Below, piece after piece: positions 59,213 to 64,000 of a stretch of 64,000 nt of DNA; position 1 is the first letter of the stretch, and the number at the start of each line of letters is the position of its first letter. The notes beneath the pieces are model-generated. The model saw only the letters and a program-made list of their open reading frames with translations, searched no databases and was not told the DNA's origin. Source of the DNA: Diospyros lotus (Eukaryota; Streptophyta; Magnoliopsida; Ericales; Ebenaceae); contig NC_068346.1 of the NCBI RefSeq assembly GCF_014633365.1, forward strand, positions 19,799,030 to 19,863,029, written 5' to 3'. A program made the translations under genes and the position numbers.

Positions 59213-59647
59213 CTAGTTTCTTATTCCATATCCAAGACAGATTTGCATTTGAAGCAACCAGGCAATTTCATGTTTAAGCACAACATCATCAAGCCATATA
59301 ACATATACATTGCCATGTCTATTTCCAGAAAAAATAAGTTCATTTGATTTCAAATCATAGACATTGCATTTGTTTGATTCAAAAATGACTCTGTGACCTT
59401 TATCACATAATTGACTTATACTTAGCAAGTTGTGTTTTAAACCATCAACAAGGCATACATTTTCAATTTTAGTTCTATTTAAACCAACTATGCCATTGCC
59501 AAGAATTTTACCTCTTGAGTTATCTCCATAGCCAACATTACCTCCTTCCTTGTAAGTAAGAGAGATGAATTGAGTCTTGTCTCCCGCCATGTGCTTGGTG
59601 CATCCACTATCAAGATACCATTTCTTCTTTGCTTCCTTGGATGCCAA
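59213..59647 (-). pseudogene. Copia aspartic protease and pre-integrase region
   Basis: WYLDSGCTKHMAGD near the start is the copia protease active site (D-S-G). The following ISLTYKEGGNVGYGDNSRGK and LNRTKIENVCLVDGLKHNLL blocks are the usual pre-integrase (GAG-pre-integrase) segment. The protease would cleave the polyprotein in the particle. A frameshift precedes it (between 59668 and 59650) and another follows near 59260. Confidence 0.85.
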
Positions 59648-59667
59648 GCTTACCTACAAGAAATACA

Positions 59668-60333
59668 TCATATTGGTACCTTTGGTACCCAAACCTTCTT
59701 GGGTCCAATAATGTTAGCAATCATATCATCTTTAGCTTTTGGAATCCAAATCAAATTTAATCTATAAGCATTTTTTTTGACATAGCATTGTTTGATATGA
59801 TGACCCTTCTTGTTACAATAATGACAAGTCACATTTGTTCTTATATAGAAGCTTTGATTATGAAAATGGTGACCAACATGTTTTTTAAATGATGGTGGCT
59901 TATATGGTACCTTTTCTTTAACAAATTTTGTTGTTGAGGTAGATGGTGTATCGATTGTATAACCTATCCCTCTTTTGTCTTCGAAAAGTTTTTGACTTCC
60001 CAAAATCATTTCTAGCTTATTCTTTCCTTCTAAGAGTTTTTCGAAAGATTCTAATAAGTCATTATTTTTGCTTTCCAATTCTGAAAATGTGATTTTCCAG
60101 TTTTCAATCTCTTTATCTTTTTCTCTCATGATCTTTTCTAAATCAACATGGGCAATCTTCAGATCATAGTTTTCCTTTTCGTTGACAATTGAAAAACTTT
60201 TCGAAACTTTATTTTTGGCTAGAATCTTATTGTAAGTATCCAACAGTAAGTTATACTCATCTTGCAATGAATTAAATGACAATGAATCACAACTAGATGA
60301 ACTGGAACTTACCTCTTCTTCCCCTTGAGCCAT
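59668..60333 (-). pseudogene. Gag-pol spacer with second CCHC zinc knuckle
   Basis: Begins MAQGEEEVSSSSSSCDS and continues with a Lys/Glu-rich, probably coiled-coil segment (about residues 60-115). It then has a CCHC knuckle CHYCNKKGHHIKQC (59785-59826). Two knuckles, one in gag and one here, are present before the protease. The frame is in register with the first knuckle frame upstream but is separated from it by two stops (60406-60408 and 60382-60384). Confidence 0.75.
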
Positions 60334-60405
60334 AAGACAAAAGTTAACATTTTCTTCTTGCTCGCTTGAATTTGATGAGGACTATTCATCACTGCTCCAT
60401 GTGGC

Positions 60406-61313
60406 TTATGCCTTCTTTTTCTTGCCTTTCTTGTGACTTTTGAGAAGTGGACAATCTGCCTTTATGTGTCCTAGTTTCTTACACTCAAAACACTTCATTT
60501 CATAAGTAGTTTCTTTGGAAATTTTCTTGTTGTCGTTGAGTCTTCTTTTAGGAATTTTCCTTTTCTTATGAATTTGTTAAAATGCTTTGTGAGCAAGGCT
60601 ACATCTTCAGTTTCATCATTCGTTTCACTTTCATCATCTTCTTTGGCTTTTAATGCTAAGGATTTTAATTTTAACTCATTAGAATCTTTTCTTTTTAGCT
60701 TAATCTCATGAGTTAGCAATGAGCCTAGTAGATCATCCATAGTAAGAGTATATGTGTCTCTAGCTTCTTCTATTGCCGTGACTTTTGGTTCCCGAATAGA
60801 TGGTAGGCTTCCTAAGATCTTTTGAACCCTTTCTTCTGTGGTGATTGTTTTTCCTAAGGCTTGTAAGTTAGTTACAATGTCGTTAAACTTGGTAAACATT
60901 TCCTTAATAGATTCACTGATATGCATTTCAAAATTTTGATATTCACTAGTGAGAATTGCAATTTTGGTGCTTTTCACTTTCTTTGTTCCATCATGTGTTA
61001 CTTCTAAGTGATCCCAAATTTCTTTAGCTGTGGTACATGAGATGACCCTATTGAACTTGGTTGTACTTAATGCATAATGTAATATGTTAATAGCTCTAGC
61101 ATTTATCTCATTTGTGTGTCTTTGTTATTCACTCCAACCACTAGTAGGAGGTTCGGGTAGAGTTGTCGTACTAGATATACATGTATATAAATTAGTACTT
61201 TGCATTAGAAAATACCTCATTCTTGTTTTCCAGTAGGTGTAGTTCGAGCCATCAAAGTATGGTGGCCTTGAGGTGTTCTGTCCTTCCAACTTGAAATCAG
61301 TGTTGAATGCCAT
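60406..61313 (-). pseudogene. Copia gag
   Basis: Gag forms the element particle and binds its RNA. I place the start at 61313 (MAFNTDFKLEGQNTSRPP), since PPYFDGSNYTYWKTRM is the standard copia gag head; the frame opens 13 codons earlier. A UBN2-like gag body follows (LGSLPSIREPKVTAIEEA). A nonsense codon lies at 61125-61127 and a frameshift near 60545. The CCHC knuckle CFECKKLGHIKADC (60450-60493) is in the shifted frame. Non-functional as it stands. Confidence 0.88.
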
Positions 61314-61362
61314 TTGGATCTTTGCTCTTTGGTGGTTAAACCTATAAAACACTTAGAGACCT

Positions 61363-61375
61363 CACTCTGATACCA
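61363..61375 (-). other. Primer-binding site of the copia element
   Basis: TGGTATCAGAGTG on the minus strand, two bases inside the 5' LTR. It is complementary to the initiator Met-tRNA 3' end. Confidence 0.88.
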
Positions 61376-61377
61376 AT

Positions 61378-63092
61378 TTTTAGTTATATATAATGGCAAA
61401 TATATCCTAAGAGGGGTGAATTGGGATTCGGGTAGATTTTCGATAATTTGAAAAACTTTAGCTTGCAGGATACTAGGTTTTGAAACCTGTAGGAGTATGT
61501 TTCAAAACTAACCTCTCTGTTAAGTATGTTTTGAAACACAAATGAGTATGTTTCAAAATCTAGCTTACTGGAAGGTATGTTTCGAAACCTACTATAGTAT
61601 GTTTTGAAACCTTTCTCTCTAGTTTGCTTATTTCGAAATTCCTTCATCTTTTGAAAATAGTTTCTTTTAAATGCATAGGCAACAACAGTAAGCAAGAGGA
61701 ATAATCAAGACACGAGTACACGAGATTTATAGTGGTTTGGCACCCGCCTACTCCACTACCTTCAAGCTTACCCACTTGAAGTATTTTCAACCACAATCAC
61801 TTTCACTAGTGATCAAACACACTAAGGGTTTTACCAAGGTTCACCCTAAAACCTTACACGGTGAGTTTTTATGGCTTAACTGAAACCTACACCACAATGA
61901 GATTTTTCGGGATAAACTCAAACCTTACAACTTGTGAGTTTTAGTCTCAACTCAAACCTTTCAACTTAAACAAGATAAATAAAGTTTATCTCTTATAGCC
62001 TGATAGATTTAATGCAATGAAGCCTTCTTACCAATATGGCTGTACAAACCTTCTTGGTTTAAGAATAGGAGAGCTTGGATGAAAGAATGCTTTAGCTCGC
62101 TTCTCCTTTTTCACTCCACACAGCATAGTTCAAGATGGATACATAGGATCTTCGTTGGATGCTTGTCAACTGTTTTCTTTCACATGTGCCTGTGAGTGTG
62201 ACTTGTGTCTCTTGAGAGTGCATATGAGTAAGTGCTTGCTCTCTCTTATTCTTGTGTGTTTTGGATTATCTTTATATCTTTAAAGACCTGCTATATATAT
62301 ATCAAGAAACAAGAATGTGGCTGTAAATAGCCGTTAGAGAGATAACATCAGAAAAGTAGGTTTTGAGACATGCATATTGTGTTTCTAAACATCACAGAAA
62401 TAGACCAGGGTTTCGAAACATGAACATTAGATTTCGAAACATCACAGCTTCCAGCTGGATAAAGCACTTAGAGACACAGACAAGTGGGAGACAATATCCT
62501 TAAGGAATCTTATAGCCATTAGGATATAAAATAGGTCTCATCAACCATTTAACAAATGAGTTTGCAGGGCATGGAGAAGTCATTTAAAAATGATTCTAAA
62601 AGATTTTTGGATTAATAAAACATTCAGCTCCCATGCTTTTTGGTTTTGAAAACATTCTGCTGACAGAGTATCAGAGGTTTCGTAACATACTTCAAAAACT
62701 TCTTTCAAAACATATGCAACTCAAAAAAGTTTGAATGCTCTGCAGACAAATACATAGGTTTCGAAACATGATAGGGTAGGTTTTGAAACATACTTCTTAA
62801 ATTCAAGATAGGTTTCGAAATATGATATGCAAATTTAGCAAACATTTAAACTTAGACCAAGACCATTTCGAAACACATAGAGAAACATATAAGCACAGTG
62901 TTTTGAAATATAATCACTTGGTTTCAAAACATCATACATGCATTTGGATTCTATCAAACATTTAAGCATTCGCGCCTAAAACTTTTTATACATTGTTTCG
63001 AAATATGAAAGCTTATTTCGAAATATGATTTTCACAAAGATAGATTTTGCATTAAACACATTTTCTCATATACCAAAAAATATGATACAACA
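61378..63092 (-). repeat. 5' LTR of the copia element
   Basis: Minus-strand start TGTTGTATCATATTTTTTGG; the last bases have decayed from CA to AA next to the primer-binding site. A TATA-like GATATATATAGCAGG is near 62295. The R/U5 block AGTGGAGTAGGCGGGTGCC is near 61740-61760. About nine exact TTTCGAAA motifs lie mainly in 61560-61640 and 62400-63020. Confidence 0.88.
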
Positions 63093-63385
63093 AATTCAAG
63101 AGATGAAAGCTACAGGGTTCAAAACCAAAAATCCCAAATCCAATAGCCTCTCTATTGGAATGGCTTTGCTACACTAGCAATAATGAAATATGAAGCAAGT
63201 GGGAGTAAGGGAAGGGAGGGTTTCTAAGGCTCTAGAAGAAGAAGGCAATGTTGTAGCTGAGAGAGAAAATGCTTAAAGCATTAATATGCAACTAGCAAGC
63301 CAACCCCTTGTTCTTCCTTTTCATTACCTTATATATGAGCATCCCAAAACCCTAAACACCCAAAATTGGACAAAATCGACTAGGG

Positions 63386-63449
<64 letters not shown>

Positions 63450-63461
63450 TGATGGACATAT
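63093..63461 (-). mobile_element. Copia-like LTR (family M), right piece
   Basis: Continuation of the LTR left of the copia insertion (50852-51250). Shared blocks with 33650-33850 include the AATCCAATAGCCTC-like start, the ATGGAGAAGG/GGCTCTAGAAGAAG stretch and the GAGAGAAAATGCTTAAA-like end. It contains (GA)n, about 29 units, at 63388-63446. The 81-codon frame across the (GA)n tract is not a gene. Confidence 0.55.
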
Positions 63462-64000
63462 TGTAACACCTAGTGTTACTGGTGTTAGGAGGATGAGAAA
63501 GGAAGTGAGAAACTTCCAAAAATTCCCTTGAGAAGGTGATGGATCTTTAAAAATAATGGTGCCCTATGAGAAGGGCATTTTGGTAATTTGGATAATGAAG
63601 TCCAATAAAGGGTAATTTGGTAAATTGGAAATAATTCTTAGGTGGAATTAAGTATGGAATTGAATTAATTTCTCATTTCTGTATTTATGTGGAGATAAAT
63701 GGGATTAGTAATTCACAAGGGGCATTTTTAGTAAGTTGGAGAGAAATTCCATAAAGGAATTAAATTATGAAAAATGGGAAAAATATAGAATATTCAATTA
63801 TGAGAGAAAATAATTGATTTTCACTAAATTGGTGAATTAATGTGGTAATGCCACATGGATGTGTTGGATGGAAACTTGGAAGCCAAGGTTAGTGTCTAGA
63901 GATAACACTTGGCAAAATCTTGTTCAAGTAAAATGGTGGGATTAAATAAATCCAAATGTTAATGGGAATTAGTCATTTATGTAATGATGGAGTTGGATTA
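63462..64000 (+). mobile_element. Chromovirus-like LTR, cut off by the window end
   Basis: Starts TGTAACACCTAGTGTTACTGG. It is collinear with the minus strand of the solo LTR at 47682-50339 read from 50339 (GAGAAGGTGATGGATCTTT, GGTGCCCTATGAGAAGGGCA, GGTAATGCCACATG). Whether it is a solo LTR or starts a full element cannot be seen. Confidence 0.75.

Larger units (their letters stand above)
51251..63092 (-). mobile_element. Complete but inactive Ty1/copia element with extra 3' ORF (SIRE-like layout)
   Basis: The 5' LTR is 61378-63092 and the 3' LTR is 51251-54501 (itself interrupted). Flanks are AATTT (51246-51250) and AATTC (63093-63097), a 4/5 duplication. Order on the minus strand: LTR, primer-binding site, gag, protease, integrase, RT-RNase H, an extra ORF, polypurine tract, LTR. 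The PR-IN-RT-RH order defines copia. An extra ORF after RNase H is the layout of SIRE/Maximus elements; the lineage is inferred from layout only. All reading frames carry lesions. About 10.3 kb without the nested solo LTR. Confidence 0.9.

Noticed and set aside
63286..63531. 81-codon frame with an Arg-Glu run
   Set aside because: The run is the translated (GA)n microsatellite, and the frame crosses an LTR boundary.
1..64000. CRISPR array or prokaryotic operon
   Set aside because: The direct repeats seen are eukaryotic minisatellites without regular unique spacers, and all recognisable coding sequence is plant transposon-derived.

Overview
The window is nuclear DNA of a flowering plant, most likely a eudicot. 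I found no host gene, rRNA, tRNA or CRISPR array in it. Almost all of the sequence is transposable elements nested inside one another, separated by AT-rich intergenic DNA with (TA)n, (GA)n and (CT)n microsatellites. The species cannot be named from what is visible.

Left part (1-9149). The 3' end of a Tat-type Ty3/gypsy element (a 308-bp tandem array, a polypurine tract and an LTR) sits in a copia LTR fragment that ends at 4255. Next comes a minus-strand gypsy-like leader and gag start. It is split by solo LTR B (4308-8340), which is itself split by solo LTR A (5056-6546). A hAT DNA transposon (9150-14869) follows, with terminal inverted repeats and an exact 8-bp target duplication. Its transposase frame is open end to end except for one stop codon, and a solo LTR (9355-10927) sits in its 5' region.

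Middle (14878-33260). Chromovirus-like solo LTRs with TGTAAC...GTTACA-type ends lie in a decayed Tat-type LTR and leader (18531-22193). A long AT-rich stretch follows, with two candidate tRNA-derived SINEs and a 3-copy minisatellite.

Right part (33261-64000). More nested LTRs follow, including two long chromovirus-like solo LTRs (35183-37825 and 39405-41979), a Tat gag remnant, two inverted copia LTRs, and a copia gag split by another solo LTR (47682-50339). The largest unit is a complete but dead Ty1/copia element on the minus strand (51251-63092). It has two LTRs, a primer-binding site, gag, protease, integrase, RT-RNase H and an extra 3' ORF in the position of the SIRE env-like gene. That ORF has its own TATA box and upstream motif array. 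The 3' LTR carries a further solo LTR (51864-53400). The window ends inside another chromovirus-like LTR.

Nine solo LTRs were delimited by their flanking 5-bp duplications (seven exact, two with one mismatch), against one complete retrotransposon. This implies heavy removal of element bodies by LTR-LTR recombination. Two signals recur across families: arrays of short palindromes with a TCGA core in copia LTRs, and regulatory-looking arrays upstream of LTR or ORF TATA boxes. Most variants of these motifs are CpG-to-TpG/CpA changes, as expected of methylated, silenced repeats.
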